The notes under the pieces were generated by a model. It worked only from the letters and a program-made list of their open reading frames with translations, was not told the DNA's origin and did not search any database. The translations under genes and the position numbers were made by a program. 64,000 nucleotides of DNA from Unio delphinus (taxonomy: Eukaryota > Mollusca > Bivalvia > Unionida > Unionidae), in the NCBI GenBank assembly GCA_029339505.1, contig JAQISU010000022.1, positions 15,923,501-15,987,500 on the forward strand, read 5' to 3'. Shown here in pieces: positions 14,304-30,149 of this stretch; position 1 is the stretch's first letter; every line of letters starts with the position of its first letter.

Positions 14304-14940
14304 ACAAGCACACACTAACACACACACGCATACACACATAAACTCACACAACATATATATAAAAAATGGGTTTAATGACATGCCGAAATACTATGATTTA
14401 GCAGAAGAATATAAAATATTATAATGATTATAACTAAAGATTCAAAGAGACCTCCACGTTTAAGCTGTCAACCACTGTTTCATTGGGGTCTACATTATTT
14501 ATTCAGCAACACGTTTCGTTTAGTCATCTCTTAACGCTGAAAATAGTGGTTGAAAACGTCATCGTTAATTTCTTGTCTATATGCTTATATATCATGATGC
14601 ATTGCCTTTCATAATATTCTACGGTGGACGAACTTAAAATATAAAAAGCAACAACATCATTTGAAGTTTTAATCACCACATTGTAAGAAATTTTCACAAC
14701 AGTAATATGTACAATCAAACAAACTTTATTCAAAAGAAAAGGGAGGGAAAAAGTAACTTTAAAGGTGTTAGTAGCTTCGTAAATATTACCTTTATTTTTA
14801 TATGCATTTGATCATATTTTCTGGCAATACGATGGAATAAATGCTTCTCACATACAAGTCTTAGTTATCATATAGGTGTCAACAAATAAGGCTCACATAA
14901 ACAGTTAAGGTAGTGATTTGGAAAATCAGACTAGACTTAC

Positions 14941-15038
14941 AAATATTGCAGTTCTGGTCGCCATTGTGATTCCACTCAGGACAGCATGAATTGTAATATG
15001 ATCCTCTTGACGTCATTCTTGTTTTTTGTAACGTACAC
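14941..15038 (-). CDS. Cys-rich (EGF/EMI-like) exon, copy 2
   Basis: Identical duplicate of the 1553-1650 exon with the same splice signals. Confidence 0.58.
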
Positions 15039-15078
15039 CTTCAAAAAAACACTTGAGTATTATGATGCAATACATTCA

Positions 15079-15603
15079 TATATATATGGAGGGGGATTAC
15101 CGCCATAATTCTATGCATGTATTTTGTAATCTTCCTGATGCGTTATTGTAAATTGCTGTTGGCAAGTGCTACTTTCATAATTCTATCCATGTATATTGTT
15201 ATCTTTATTGATGCAAACTGTACGTGGTAACTTGCAAGTGCTACTTTCCTTATGCATTATTGTAAATGGCTGCTTGCAAGTGCTACATTCCTAATTCCAT
15301 CCATGTATATTGTATTCTTCATTGATGCAAACGGTAAAGGGCTAGTTGCAAGTGCTTAGATCTACTTTCCTTCTGCGTCATGGTATCTTGCTTTTCACCA
15401 AACGCTAACTTCATACCGTAGTTTGTCGTATGGCAAATGCTATGTCAGTTATTACGAGTTGTATATTCTATTTATATAAACTTGCCACATTACAAATTAC
15501 ATCATTTCAACTCCTGACTTCTTTCTTTTCCAACTCGTGTCGCCATCTGTTGTCATAATGGGATACTACATGCCATTATGACAACAGACGGCGCTCTAAA
15601 TTT
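15079..15603 (+). repeat. Dispersed MITE-like repeat, copy 2
   Basis: Second copy of the 1691-2215 repeat, carried along by the large duplication. Confidence 0.65.
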
Positions 15604-17185
15604 CCTAGTTTTTCCTCAATGAAAATAACAAATGCTCCCCAGGGGAAGTTAGATTGCTTTACGGCAGTAATTTTGTGCGGCAAAAAGAACCTAATAGATC
15701 TACGTGTGAAAAAAACCCAACTTTTAATTCTTTCAGTCCCGTCTATTTTAGGTGTAAGGTAGCGACGAATTTTTAATTTTTCTATAAAACCATATTCTTT
15801 ATCGAAGCTCTAAGTGATTTTATGATACCTTAAGAAGACAAAACCGCCATCACAACAGCAGGGTGGTCTTAGTTAAGTTAGTAACTTGTTGTTATCGGCT
15901 ATTGGAGAATTCAGCCTAGACCAGCTAGTTGGTCTCTAAGCCTTTTCTTTATTTCACTAGCTGGTCTAAATTCGGCCCAAGTTGGACCGAAAATAAGACA
16001 ATTCGGCCCAACTTTAAAGACAATTCGACCCAACTCGAAAAATAATTCGACCCAATTTTAAAATACAATAGACAATAGTTTTAACAAGTACTTATTTTCA
16101 ACATATATGTTAACAGTTCTTATATAATATGTTTTAGAATAAAATTTGAAACATTTGGTGAACAAGATAAATGTTTTCCGAAGTTATAATGGTTAGGAGC
16201 TTTATATCTTTAGGAAAAACCGTCCCAAAGCCAAATATTACTGTGGAGAAAAAAAAGAAGTATAGTAGAGATGGACGTGGTGCTTTGGGAGTTACGTAGA
16301 CACAAATGAGATGCATCATATCTCCTGACCCTGTGGAAGAAAGTCGATTTAGATCACAAACTTAATTCTCAAGCAAAATACATACGTTACAAGATATCTT
16401 CTCATATTTGAACATTTTTTACAACTAAAATTATACAGGGAAAATGGTTGAAAATCGCATAATTAGGTATTTTGTGATAATTTTACATAAATTTAATTCA
16501 GAACATTATTGTGTTTGCTAAGTTACGAAAAAGACAGATAAATGTGCACATTGAACATAAAATGCATCTTTACCAAAATTTCTCATTTTAAATTTCATTT
16601 AAATTGATAATGAATATTATAAACACCAAAAACATTTTAAGTTGTCAAATTAATACCATTCTAATCATAACAGTTTCTGCTTCAAAATATAAACGCAAAA
16701 GTTTACAACGTGTATGCCTTTTCAGTCACTCCAAACATATAATGTATGTATTAGATACATATGACAAGAGACTTCATTAAATCTGTAATCATTTTCAACA
16801 AGTAAGTATTCATTAAAAGGCAAGAAAGCCTTTGAAGTATCCCTCTCAAAGTAGGATTAGTGTTTTCAAGAGGTATGTATGGCCTCTACTCTTGTCGCTA
16901 ATTTGTAACAATACATCATTTCTATTTTATGAAGAAATTGAGTGTCCCATATATGAAGCAGTGTTACAATCTGAAGTCTAGTATCAAATATATTAGTATA
17001 ATATCTTGTGTACGGTGTCGCTACTCTTAGAAAAATGTAATGTGTTCTGTAGAATATTATCTGGTAAGTATTATTAATTGATAAATCAATATAGATAATT
17101 TGACCAAACGACTTAAATTCAGAATGCCGTTGTATGTAGATGTATTGAAATATTTTAATTAGAAAGTGCAATATATATTAGTTTA

Positions 17186-17292
<107 letters not shown>

Positions 17293-18762
17293 ATCTTAGT
17301 ACATTGTATCTACTTGCTGTATGAAAAAAATATCTTTATACAACTATCGCATAGTTCGGCCGAATTGTCTATAAATTGTCTTATCACAAGTGCTCGACGC
17401 GAGCTTGATGTGGAAAAAAAACTTAAATAATCTAAAGGAACAAAATCATACAGAGAGACAAAAATACCCATTCTGACATAGGACCCACTCTATCATACTA
17501 TATTAAAAGAGAAGGTATGTAACATCCAAATACTTACACATGTAAGACCTGACGCTGATATTTATGTTTTATGCGTCTAAACAAAATCAACATGTGCTAT
17601 GTCTTGCATGTAAACCTAGGTTACACCGCTGACCCTCCATTTTCTTTCTGCTATTTCCGTATTTAAAATCACAAGACCATTATCTTTGGCTTGTTTTACT
17701 CCTGAGATATTTTTTCTATTCATCAATCCATCATTGACTTTTCTGCGTTGTACCAAACTGAAGTTATGGCTTCTGAAACGTGCAATTTTCAAGAATTTTT
17801 CATCTTGGGACAAGTGTGAACTCATGTGACAACCGATGAAAAGAGCTGTAGTCATTTAACATATTTAATATGACCCAGAACTTAACTTGACAATGAATTA
17901 AAAAATGTATTTAGTAGGAAATGTTTCACATGTTTTTTTCTGGAGTATTTGGGTAAATCGTGTCACCCGATGACCCTGGGTCGTTAAGATCGCCCAGTTT
18001 AATACACTTCACAGAAGTAAATCTTTTTCTGTGATACTAATGTACATATGCTCCGGCAAAAATAACATTCAGAATAACATCAAAACATTAATACCTCATA
18101 AAATGTAGATTAAAACAAACACACCCCAAGCCTCTATTCATTGTTGGAAATATAATTTTCTTTGTAATGAGCTTCTGTACATCTCGCTGCCTAAATAAAG
18201 AGCTTGTCAGAGAGTCAGCTGGCAGGGGAATTAGGGGAGTAACTAATCACACTAAGATATCTCAAGCACTCTTGAAAACGACCCAAAACAGTTCAAATTA
18301 TTTTTTAAAGTTGAAATTATTTCATTTGAACAGATAATGGTTTAATCTTAAATACCCCAGAATTGAAAATTAAAAATGTAAGAAATGTTTAAGCCAATAA
18401 CCTAATCACCCACAGCAATGAAAGTTATTGTGCTTTTGGTTCTTGACATTGAATAAAAGCATTCTATTCCTTTTAAGGTAGTCTAATATTTCATGCACTG
18501 GTGTAGTATAATCATTTATCAATAATTAAATCAGTATTCATTACCCAAGTAGTCCATATACTAAAGTTGTGATACAATTAATGTTTACAAGTAAATCAAA
18601 CAATATGCAGTCTAATTAGTACAATAAATTGTAGTTGATGATTTTGTATAGGGTTCCTTGCATTTAAGTTTTTACCCAAAAGCAAATAGTTATTTTTTGG
18701 ACATTATTTTGTTGACCTTTTTTACCAATAATATATCCAGTTTATTGTTGCTTTATTTTCAG

Positions 18763-19020
18763 ATGATGAGCAATCAGCAGCTTGCAGCAGACTTGTTGAG
18801 GAAGGCTGCTGATGCCTTGTCTACCTCTACCACAGTCCCATGTGCAACAAGTGCTACAGGTGTCTCGAGACCTATTTCAGAGCATGAAAACTTGCGGAAT
18901 ATATTTTCTCCATACAGAGCTGGTGGAAGGTTCCCAAATGCAAGACGAGGAAACAGTAAAGGCAGGGAACCCATGTCATGTTGGACACACAGATTTTGCT
19001 TGTTATCAAGCACATCTGAG
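18763..19020 (+). CDS. First coding exon of the unidentified plus-strand gene, copy 2
   Basis: Duplicate of 5371-5628 with the same acceptor, start and donor, and no visible disabling change. Confidence 0.55.
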
Positions 19021-21911
19021 GTATAAAGAAAACCCCAGCTATCTTTAAATCATAGATTTTTTTCAGTTATGAACAAAGTCCTTTCGTTTATATGGAAACA
19101 AAAATTCATTAAGCATGTGTGTTTGTGTATGTGGTATTTAGATTTTTAACATAGCTTTTAAATATTTTCAGTTATATCACTATGATGTCTGCAGTGTGGC
19201 AGTTTATGGTATAACGGTACCAATTGCGCAAGTCCATGTGGGTGGAGCTTAAGGTGTAGGGAACATTGCAATCAGAAAAAACAACACTAGCTATGATTGG
19301 TGGATTATGTAAGAGTTGTACTTTCTGTTAGGCTTAAAAAAAGTTTAGCCACTTGGCAACATGTGAATTTATGCTAATTCCTAAATAGATCAAATTTTGT
19401 ATTTTTTATGATTTTTCGAAAATGTAATACACATGACTGAAAATATGTATGTTGTGACTAGATAACTCATACCCCTGTCTAGTTCCAGCAGAGTTATCTC
19501 TCTTAAATGCAATGGAGTACCTGGTTTTGTCATCGTCAAATTGACAATCTAACATTGTTCTCTATAACAGTGTGTGAGATGCACGCTAAATTAGGATAGA
19601 AAATATATTTATCTCTCCAGATATTAGCATTGAGGTCTATGGAAAAACAATTGGTACCGTGATACCTAAAAGATAATACCAGCTTCACAGTGTATCCATA
19701 GTTACGAGTATACATAGCCACCATTTCTATACTGTCATAGTGTCATTTTGTTAAACAATGGGTATTGAGATGTTTTGGTCTAATATTGACAGACTTTTAC
19801 ATAGAAAATGTAGAAAATAACACACATTAGCTTTGGAATGGGGCTTTTGTAACTATATGTATAACATATATAGAGTGATGGCTTTGTGACTGTGTAGTCA
19901 GCTCCAAAAATATTAGCATACAGGCCAAAAAAAGTTATGTAAAGTTAATATAGTTAATTTTAGCCAAATATTGACTATTTTATGCGCAAAAGATGAAAAA
20001 TCATGGATAAAATACAACTTTTTTGTTCTTGTAAAGCATGTTATAGACCAGGATAGAGGACACTCCTGGTCCATGTGTAGATAGTTCACTTGTATCATAA
20101 AGAATATTCTGGTATAAGTATTTTAGGTAGTTTGCTAAAGATATGGTATTCCTTCCTATTTTGATTTTAATTGTCCTACTCTACTTGTCTTTATTTGTAA
20201 ACTTTTGTGTCTTGAAATTAAAAATGCGATTCTCTAGTTAGTTACATAATCATTCTTGAGGTCTCGACTATATATATATATAATCCTGGATTTTAGGTTC
20301 TCACTTTATCAGTAATACATTTTTGGATAATTTAATTGCATTGAAGTTAATACATGTGTTCTTGAATTCATGTGTATTACATGAATAATATATTGGAGGA
20401 AAGTACACACCTTATGCATATCATTCAGTTATCTCCCTTACACCAGACATAACATTTCAATAAATAGAAACCCACAATGTTAGTGATGGTGTATGAAAAT
20501 AAGAAAAGATTTGTGAATTATCATATTAGCCCTCAGTCTTGATGCAAATTTAACTAGAAGTACTTTAATAATTTCTCCCAGTAAAGTTTACAAGTTTGAA
20601 AACTGATTCAACATGCTTTGTTTGGTTTAGGTATTTTTTCTGCCTAACTGAAGCCCATTATTATTAATTTCTTATTTAGAAGAAATATGAATTACATGCA
20701 TCTATATTATCTACATTATTCACCCTTTAATATTAGCTGGGAATGAACACCATGTCACCTGATATTTGGTGCCTGTAAGGGATGTTATAGCACAGTTGCC
20801 TTTTTTATTGTCCTTGTACCTATGGTCCACTGCCTCCAAATATTGTCCAAGGTAATATCATCACGCTCTTGCTTCACATTTTTCTCATTGCTGCTTGTGT
20901 CTCCTTTAATTTCATTATCATTAGCTATATCTCCCATTTAGATACACACTTTCCTTTTTTTTAGTAATTTTGTGACTAATTGAGGTTGGTGGTTACTTAA
21001 CATCAATGATATTGCTGATCTTTACTGTTCTCATCTTTGCTCTGATGCCACATTGGACTTCATTTTTTGGGTGGTAGTGACACACTCTTTGGATATTTTG
21101 TCAACATTCCTCCAGACTTCACCTGCCAAATAATGTGGGATATTGCTGGTTGTATGTAGATCATCGTGATTTCTGAAAGCTATTTTCAACTTAAAGAGGA
21201 TATGGCTATATTAATTTTAATGATAGATCTTAAAATCTCAAGGGTCTCCCAACAACTAAAGCTCAGTATCCCCATTTCCCATTAAGGGAAATACCAATTA
21301 TTATTCCCATGCTTTTTATATATTAAAAAATATAGACATATTATTATCCTTCCTCTGTCTGTCTGTCTGTCAATCCATCTGTTACTGCACCTTCATCCTA
21401 ATGGCTGATTGGAAATCCACACAATTTATTAATTATCTTGCCCATGTGTGGATCACTTTGAGCAAGAGGCGTGTCATTCCTACCTCCCTCTAAGGGAGGG
21501 AGACAGGTAAAAATACAGCAATTGCATATAATGACATTTTTTAATGACATTTGACCAAAGTGAATATATCTGATCATAGGAAAAGACATGTCATGTATGT
21601 GACAGATACTGCATTTTAATGTCTGGGTCACTGCTGGTGAGGGTGGGTATGGGGTGGGTAATGGAATATGCTATAAAAAAAAACAACAACAATGCAATTG
21701 TGAATCCATATGCTATAAAAAGCATAGGGATTCACAATTGCCTTAGTTTTTATGCTTCTAGTGAACCTGCATTAAAAGACTAACAAATGATGAAGAAGGG
21801 TAGCAATTAATTTTGTTTCATGAAGATTTATCCTCTACCATTGTGTAACAACTTTACCAGCTACATGTATGCAGGCAAGAAATATATTTAAATATTCAAT
21901 TGTTATTACAG

Positions 21912-22004
21912 ATCAAAGGTTTCACTGGGATGCCCAAATGACGAAAGTTTTAAAAGATTCATTCATTGACTGGATTAATATTGCTTATGGCTGCAGCCTT
22001 CCAG
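21912..22004 (+). CDS. Probable internal exon of the plus-strand gene, copy 2
   Basis: Duplicate of 8520-8612 with intact splice sites. Confidence 0.4.
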
Positions 22005-23368
22005 GTACTGCTCTTACATAGTATACATTTTGTTCAGTACAACCTTGCATACATTTTTTGTACTTTTTTTTCCTATTGGTACTGAATACTCCGTAATGCG
22101 GAATTACAGCAGTGCCCCCAACAGCTATGTCTGTGAACAGGTTGCTTTTAGTGCAAATTCAGAAATAGTCATGTATTGAGGTGTATAGTTGTCTATGTAC
22201 AGTCATCTGGACCTTGTTTTTTTTTTTTTCTACTTCAGTTTTGTTCAGGAAAAGAGATGCAAATGATGTAAGAAGGATCTTGTATTTGCTGGATTAGATC
22301 ATTTGGACCAATTTAACTCTTTTTCAATTATGCTGATTTGATGTTTAAAGTGTTGAGGCATAGTTATTGAAGCTCCTTGTTTGCCCTTCTCCCAGTAATG
22401 CAAACTAGGGTAAAATGTGCCTTTGTGGGATAAAATCAACACAAAGGTATCTACCATGGACATGGTCTGTTATTATCTCATGTTTTATACAGATAGGGGT
22501 ATTTTAGATTTAAATTTTTTAAGCAATATGTATACTGCTGCCACAAGGCTGTTAGGCTTTTGCACAATAACTTTAATAGTTGTTGAAACATGCAAAGACC
22601 AAGGTGAAAGAAGGAAAACTGTTTCTGCACAATAACTCACAGCTAAAGTTACTAAACTTTGTGGGTTGTATCTAGTCATATAGTATATGCATATGTAAAG
22701 TGGTCATCAGGTTTTTTGTTATTATTTTGCTGCAGCTCATTTGTTTCATTTTCAAAGGATGCATTGATCGATGCAATGTTTGAAAAATTGCTAATGCCTG
22801 AATATAAAATGTTGTGCTGTGAATCTACATGTTCATGTACATAATATCTGTTCATATAACTGTTTTATAATGATACTATGTAGTTCATTTTTTCATCCTT
22901 GCATTTATTGGTAATAAGGCAAATTTGATTGTGTGAAATCTACATGTTTTGTGAATGAGCAATGGAGTATCGATATATTTGCTAACACTGAACAGAAACA
23001 TGCTTTTTCATAAAGTTGTTTCAAAGAAATTATCAGAATTATATAAGTTAAAGAGTTTTGTTGCTAATCGACTGGTCTTCACAGGTTTAAAATAAAGTTG
23101 TTCGTAAATGATAATGGAATATAAATAATATTCTTCTTCCTATGTAATTTATTAACATTTAGAATTTAGTATTCATGCATGCAGACTGCAAAGAAAACTG
23201 ATTAAATATGAATCCAAATAAATCAGAGAGATAGAGAAATATCAAGGTATATACGCTGTTTGGAGTACAAGCTCAGTAAAAGCACTGCAAAACAGGCCCA
23301 ACACCTGCAAGATTGTTGTCTAGTTCATTGCATTGGGATGCAGTATTAGTCTCTGGTCTCTCTTTCAG

Positions 23369-23523
23369 GTAAAACAGCAGTGGAACAATGGATACTTGAA
23401 AGCAAAATCAAAGCACCTTACAACAAAGTCCGAATAAAACTAATGAACATGAAGAGGCTTCAGCAAGAAAAAAACCAAGCAACAACTATAGAAAATTGGT
23501 GTACTTTAAGTACCCCTTCTTGA
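23369..23523 (+). CDS. Probable terminal coding exon of the plus-strand gene, copy 2
   Basis: Duplicate of 9978-10132, intact. Confidence 0.45.
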
Positions 23524-23579
23524 AACACTCATGTTAGTCCATCCAAGCTTCCATCCATCCATCTGGCACACACATATTA

Positions 23580-24960
23580 ATTCAGCTAGTTGGTTTTGAA
23601 TGAATTGCCATGAAATTTGGTAAATATTATAGGCATCACTTAATGATGATCATATAGATAAATTATTTTGTGATGCAATTTTTATTAGAGTTCTCATTCT
23701 TACTTTCAACTGAATTCCATGTATGACAAAGTCTTGTAATCACAATTATCTTACATTTTTCAGTTGATTGCTATGAAACTTGGTAAATGTTGTAGTCATC
23801 AACTCAGCATGACTACAACTCAGCATGTGCACATAAACAAAAATATTGGCTCTTCAGTTAGTGCCATTTTTATTACTTTATCTCAATACAGTGTATGTAT
23901 TAATCTTGTAAATACAAATAGTCTAGTTTCTGATGGATCACTGTGAAACTTGATACATATTATTGTCATCATCTGAAGATGCACATGTCAACAAATCACT
24001 TTATTCCAGCAATAGTTGCCTGGATTACTATCTTTTCTTGCAGCTTGATGTATTGCATGATTAAATCTTGTGAATACAACTATTGTCAAAGTTTTCAGTT
24101 CATTTCCATGAATGATAATTTGAAGATGCACATTTCACCAAATTACTACTCTCCTGCAATATTTGTTGTTAAATTATCGCACATTTTCTTCTTACAATGA
24201 CTGATTTTTGTGCATGTTATTTGTCCTGCAGTTTTTGATACATTTCTGTTAATTTTGGGTACATATAAATCCAATTATGGTGCAGATATGAAAACTTTTA
24301 TGTCTATACTTTTGTAAATGACTTTGAAAACCAGACATAATTGACCTTGGGTTCCAGTGTACCTTGTACTTGCCCTTAGCACAGATCGCTATATAAAATA
24401 TGGATCTCCACTGTTTCTCCATATACTAATGGGATGGTATGTCATCAGTCCATTCATTGGCACAATCTTGTTATAGCTCTGCCTCCTAAACTACTTCAGG
24501 ATTGCCTTGAAACTTTATCCTTTACACCTTCATCCCACATACAAGTTGGTCCTAAATTAAAATGGTGTCACTTGCACATCCAATAAGGCCACCGTAGTGG
24601 CTATCTTGAAATCTTGTCGCTGATCCTGAACGGATGGTCATCTTGGCATGTTTGTTTTTTATATTAAATGACTTCTTGAAATATCTAGTTGGGCCTGAAT
24701 GAAAATGCTGCTGAGATATCTTATATGGCTGCTTCAGTTACCATCTTGAAAATCTTGTTATCATTACTTCTCCTGAATGAAGGGTCATATTGGCATTGGG
24801 TTTTCACTGAACAACTTCTTTACCATGTCAAGTTAGCTGATCTGACTTCCAATATGGCCACCATAATGGTCATCTTGAGTATCTTGTTGCTACTTCCAGA
24901 TGTCTAGTCATATCAATATTGTTATTTCACCAAGGGGGTGCTCACCAGTTAGTATGTACT
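23580..24960. repeat. Decayed tandem-repeat region, copy 2 (long form)
   Basis: At least four degenerate monomers of roughly 180 bp with a (G)AAACTTGGTAAATGTTGTAGTCATC core (near 23605, 23771, 23943 and 24105) are followed by several of about 125 bp with ATGGCTG...CATCTTGAAAATCTTG...TTTTCAC cores (24540-24900, resuming at 26776-27130). Short ORFs here are accidental products of the repeats. Confidence 0.6.
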
Positions 24961-26773
24961 TTTCAGATAGTGACGTAGGTGAGGTGAAGTTGTTTGTATT
25001 TGTAACATGCACAATGGAGATAATGTTGGCATATCTCAATGCTACTTTGATGTAATGTGGCTAATATTTCTTTGGATACTGCACTTGTGGAAATTGTACA
25101 TGATCTAAGCACATGGTATAACAAAATGTATGCTCCCATGTGCTTGAAAAATTAACCAGAATTAATCAAAAGTACACTAACTTTAAAAGTTATTAAAATA
25201 GGGAAAACGAATTTTGCTGAAGTAGGCAATAGCAGCTTCTGAAAGTGCAATGAACAAATTACAAAACATCTGAAAAGTAAAAAAAAAGTTATCGGATCAT
25301 TTTTCTACAATTTACCTCTGAAGTCCAGGAAGTGAAAATGACCATGCAGAGCTAGCAGTTTTTTTATTCAAGCACATCTTAAGTTAGCCCAAGCTGTATA
25401 CTCTAGAACCTAAAAGTACACCCATCAATCATACATCAAAATAAAGGGAATTAAAAGTTCTTCTCCCAACACCTAAGATATACAAAGTCTTTATTATATT
25501 GCCAGTATAACCAGTGATGAAATCCCAGAAATTATTTTTCTTTAAAATTCTAACCCTATGCAAAGTACAAAACTGTAGAATTAGTTTGAAAGGTTCTTAA
25601 CTTGAATTCCTGGAAATTCTTTTTGGCCAGTAGAATGTCAGTCCCTGACAAACGCGTTTTTCATATGGAAAACATAACACTGAACTCGTGACCATTTTCT
25701 TTATGTAGGTAGATACAGAGTGCATGACTTTGCTATTTTTTCACACTGGAATAAAATGTGTCAAGTGGACTTGCAATTCAGTATTGGCAGAAATCAGAAT
25801 TTACATGTGCAGGAGACTCCATTATACACATTTTGTAAAATTGGATCATTAAAACATACAAGTACATATATACAGTAGTCCCACTGTTTTAAGGCCACCC
25901 CTATTGCAGCAGGAAAGTGGCTTTATAATGAGGGTGGCCTTTCTAGAGGGGGATGACAAATGTGAATAGCATTTTCATTAATCCCCTTTTTCGTACCCGC
26001 GACCTTGTTAGCAAGTCTAAAAAAAAATATGTTTTGTCACAGTTAAAAATATCCTTGCTGTCATATCTCTTGCATATATCATTCAATCTTGTTCCAATCT
26101 TCGACAAATTCATTCTTAACATTAACTGATTCTCCACTAAGGACAGAACACTTAATATTGTGTCAGACTTGAAATTTATGCAACCATTCGTTACTTGCGG
26201 TAAAGTCATCATATCCCATTACAACTGACAAAATTATTGCTTTTTCTTGGATCATTCGACCGGTGCAAAACCATTCAAAACCATGTCAATCAAATCAGGA
26301 TACAAACATCTGGCTCTAACAATATTCCTTTCTCCGTCCATTCCACCTTTCCATTTCTGAGAGGGGAAAAACCTTGGTTGTGGGTGTTGAAGGTTCATTA
26401 TGAAAACTTTTGCTGTCCAGCTTCACTAGGAAATATTATTCCGACCAACTAATATCTACTATATTTGCAATATATTGATCCTATGTACATATGCAAATGA
26501 ATTTTTAGCAGAGTTTGTATTTAGTGTATTCCAATAAAGTTGACTCTTGGTTTTTGGCACTTGGACAAAGATTTAGACTCGGTGTTGGGTGGGGTTGAAT
26601 GACAGTATTATATGTAGTTGATTAATTGATCTTGTTTATGATTATGTACATGTATATTTGCTCCATGATTTTTAGAAGGCCTCTGATTTTTAGCCTCACT
26701 GGTCATAAAACATGATCTTGTGGGTTGGCCAGTTGTCCATCATCCGTCTATGAGCACAAATTTATTTTTGTTA
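23811..26773. other. 2.96-kb segment present only in copy 2
   Basis: Copy 1 jumps from the base matching 23810 to the base matching 26774. The segment holds the decayed repeats, a short inverted pair AAGGCCACCCCTATT / AATGAGGGTGGCCTT (25891-25905 and 25927-25941) and AT-rich DNA. No convincing gene: the longest ORFs are under 90 codons and show no family signature. Confidence 0.8.
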
Positions 26774-29700
26774 CTCGTTCTAAACTACTTGGATGATTTA
26801 CATAAAACTTGACACAGAGACCATCTTGAAAATCTATTTATTGCTGCTTCTCTTAAATGGATAGTCATATCAACATGTGGTTTTCAATAAAAGACTTCTT
26901 ACAATATCTTGCTGGTTCTAAATGAAAATGGTGCCAATCTTATATCCAATATGGCTGATATGACATCCATCTTGGTACTCCTACTGAAAGGATGGTCTTG
27001 TTGACATGGGTTTTCACCAAAAGACTTCAGATGATGTCTAGTTGGTCCAAAATGAAAATGGTAATAATTTTAAGCCCAGTATGGCTGTCACAGTAACTAC
27101 TTTGAAAATCTTGTTATTGCTCAAAAATATCAGCAATGGTTTCAACACTTATTGGTTAAAATGAAAAAATGCTCTTATGTTGATGTCCTGAAAATTATTT
27201 TTGGCCAGTATAGCATCAGTTCATCCAAGAGGCTCTTGTTTACTTTTTGAATTGTCATTTATTTGTAGAATCTCCAAAATTTTGAGGCATGTTTCAGTGG
27301 TAATGACCCTCTTATGCTTAATATTAACTGTGACAAAAGTGCACACCTATATACATTGGGCTATGAGAGTCACTATATCATTTAAACCCTTGTGTACCTC
27401 ACAAAAAACTACTGAAACCTTGTTTTTTAATTGTATCACTCCTTCCTCTAGTTACAAAATGTGAATCAAAAGTTCTCCTACATTAACTTTGTACTCTAAT
27501 TATTTTGTTAGTCATGTGAGTGATCTCAGACCCACATGAGCCTCTTACCTCTAGCATGGTTTATGCTAGGATCACCAAATTTGGTAAATGTTTTGTGGCT
27601 TATATACTGTATTTTCCTATGTAAAATAAGTCCTATTCACTAATGACCAATACACATTTGCATTCTCAGACACACCATTTTGTTTTAATTTGCGTGTTTT
27701 AACTCTGTGTGCAGCTTATGGCTATTTATTTTGCAAAAACTATGGGATCCCTTACCCAGTACACATAAATTATATGTCTGTGAATTAACTCAGTACACAA
27801 AATTCAGTATCCATGACTTTACACAGTACACAAAATTAAGTATCCATGAAAATTAAATCTTTCACTAAACCTCAAAGTTAAATGAATTCACAATATCTGA
27901 TTGCTTCCTTAAGAGTGATCTTTTGGTGTGGTTGTGCATTGTCAGTCATCAGTTGTCTTTTGTGCACCTTGAACAGATATTTATATAGTACATCCTCACC
28001 TTTTACATTTTTAGCTCATCTGGCAATAAAGTTCATGTTTGGTTGTGGATGAAATATACTGAATAAACAAATCTTACTTTTAATGTGTGTTCTTTTTTTA
28101 TTGCATTGTTGAAACATAGTATGTAATAACATTTACATAAAAATCTTATGAGTATAGGGTTTGTATTATTTTTTTTTTAATCCAGGAAAACTTTATACAA
28201 AATAATGTGTTTTTGTGTATCTACCTTTCATTCTGAGCATCTACATACAATGTCAGTTATGTAAGTCACTCTATTAAGCAGTACAGTTCACTTTATATCT
28301 GCCTCTTTTGTAACTTTCTTAATTTCTTCCCCTTTCTTTCCTCCTTATTTTTGCAATTTCATACACAATGCCATACACATTTTAATTAAGTTTCTGCTTG
28401 TAACTTCTTTTTTATTTCTTCTCATCTTTTATCAACTTCCTCATTGTTCATCTTTGTGCTCTATATATCATGCCTAAATGCTGATAATTTAGCTAAGAGA
28501 ATTTTCACTATGACTTCAACAATTTAAAATTATTGTCATAACTCAATTTCATCTGCTATATATTCACATATATTTATAATGTTTGTATGTCAAAAGGAGA
28601 AAAACGAACCATTGGTTTTCATTCTAATCCTTTACTATCTGTATTACAGAACTTATAATCTTGAACTACACAGTTATAAAATTAAATGTTTAAACTAAAA
28701 GCCTTTTTTACATTACTGAAATGGCTTAAAACATATGAAAAGATTGATTTTCATCTGACATACCTTGTGCATAATGTCTAAATGGAGCTACTCCAGAGTA
28801 CCTACAGGAGTTATTGAACTATTACTCGGCACTTAATACCATTTAAGATCAACATCACATATGAAACCTTCTTCCATCAGAGTCAAGAATTTAACAATTT
28901 TAAAATGTTTCCAATACTCCGGTATATTTCTGTGGAAAAAGATTTCACAGGCCGTAAAAGTGCCAAAATATTAGTATTTAAAAGAGATGATATTTAAGTC
29001 ATTCTTTTTTTACTCAAGACATGTTGAACTAAATAGTAATTTCTATTAACTTTTTGTATGATGTATATTGCTTCACTTTTTTAGAGGACCTCGAGGTAAA
29101 ATTATTTTCATCTAAATCAGTTCCCTCTGTAAATAAAGAATTATTAATAGTATTGTGTAAACAATTTGATCCAGGTCTGATGGTTATAAAGAACTGGTAA
29201 TAGTATTATTGGGTAGACATATGGATCTGGGTCTGATGATTATAAAGAATTATTAATAGTATTGGGTAAACAATTGGATCCAGGTCTGATGATCTACTTA
29301 TTGTCAAAATTGTTTGATTTAATTTAATTAGATCACAAATTAGAGGTGATGAATTCAAGATAACCATTTACAAGCCTTTAATCTAAGATCAGGACCCACT
29401 TATGTACTTTGACTGGAGGAAAATGACACCAAATGGAATGTAAATCTTAGCATAAAATAATAAGTTATCCCAATTAAGCAGCGTATCCTTATACCATCAT
29501 ATGCCACGTTTTTTAATTTCATTTTAATTCTTCGGTTTATCTGGAAATTCATTTGACAAGTAAATCTTTGAATAATAATTAGACATAGCATTTTCATATT
29601 GAGGCTGATTGCATATGGGTACATACAATCTCTATATTAATATGCAATGAGTTCATAAAGTTAGGTTATTCAAAGTTTTCCATGATTATCACAAGATATA

Positions 29701-29830
29701 AGGTTAAAGATATATTAGGTGTAAAACTGGCCTGTTCCTGATGATTGTGACTGGAGTAAGATGTGTAATTAGCAATCAAATTACATACAAACATGGAGTC
29801 GTTGCATGGCATGATGGGAAAAAATCAATT

Positions 29831-30149
29831 TAAAACATAAGTTGACTATGATAGTTTTAAGTGTTTTTGGTGATTAAATTGCAATTTTATGACTATTTCA
29901 TGGGTTACCCATTAGCACCAGAGAAAATGATTTCCAATGAAAATGATATATCTCCCATGAAAAAGAAGTTGATAAATTATTTCAAAGGTACAAACTGAAC
30001 TGTACCAACACTGTTATGTTATATGCATTGAAAAACAAGAAGATATTTGTTATTGATGATAGAAAGCTTTACATATGGTTATGTAAACAAAAAGGGAAAA
30101 GATACACAGCGTTGTCTTGTTTGAATAACAACCATAATATAAACCCAAC
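29831..30149. other. Unique host DNA between duplication and Polinton
   Basis: AT-rich; no gene seen. It ends in the left copy of the Polinton target site. Confidence 0.6.
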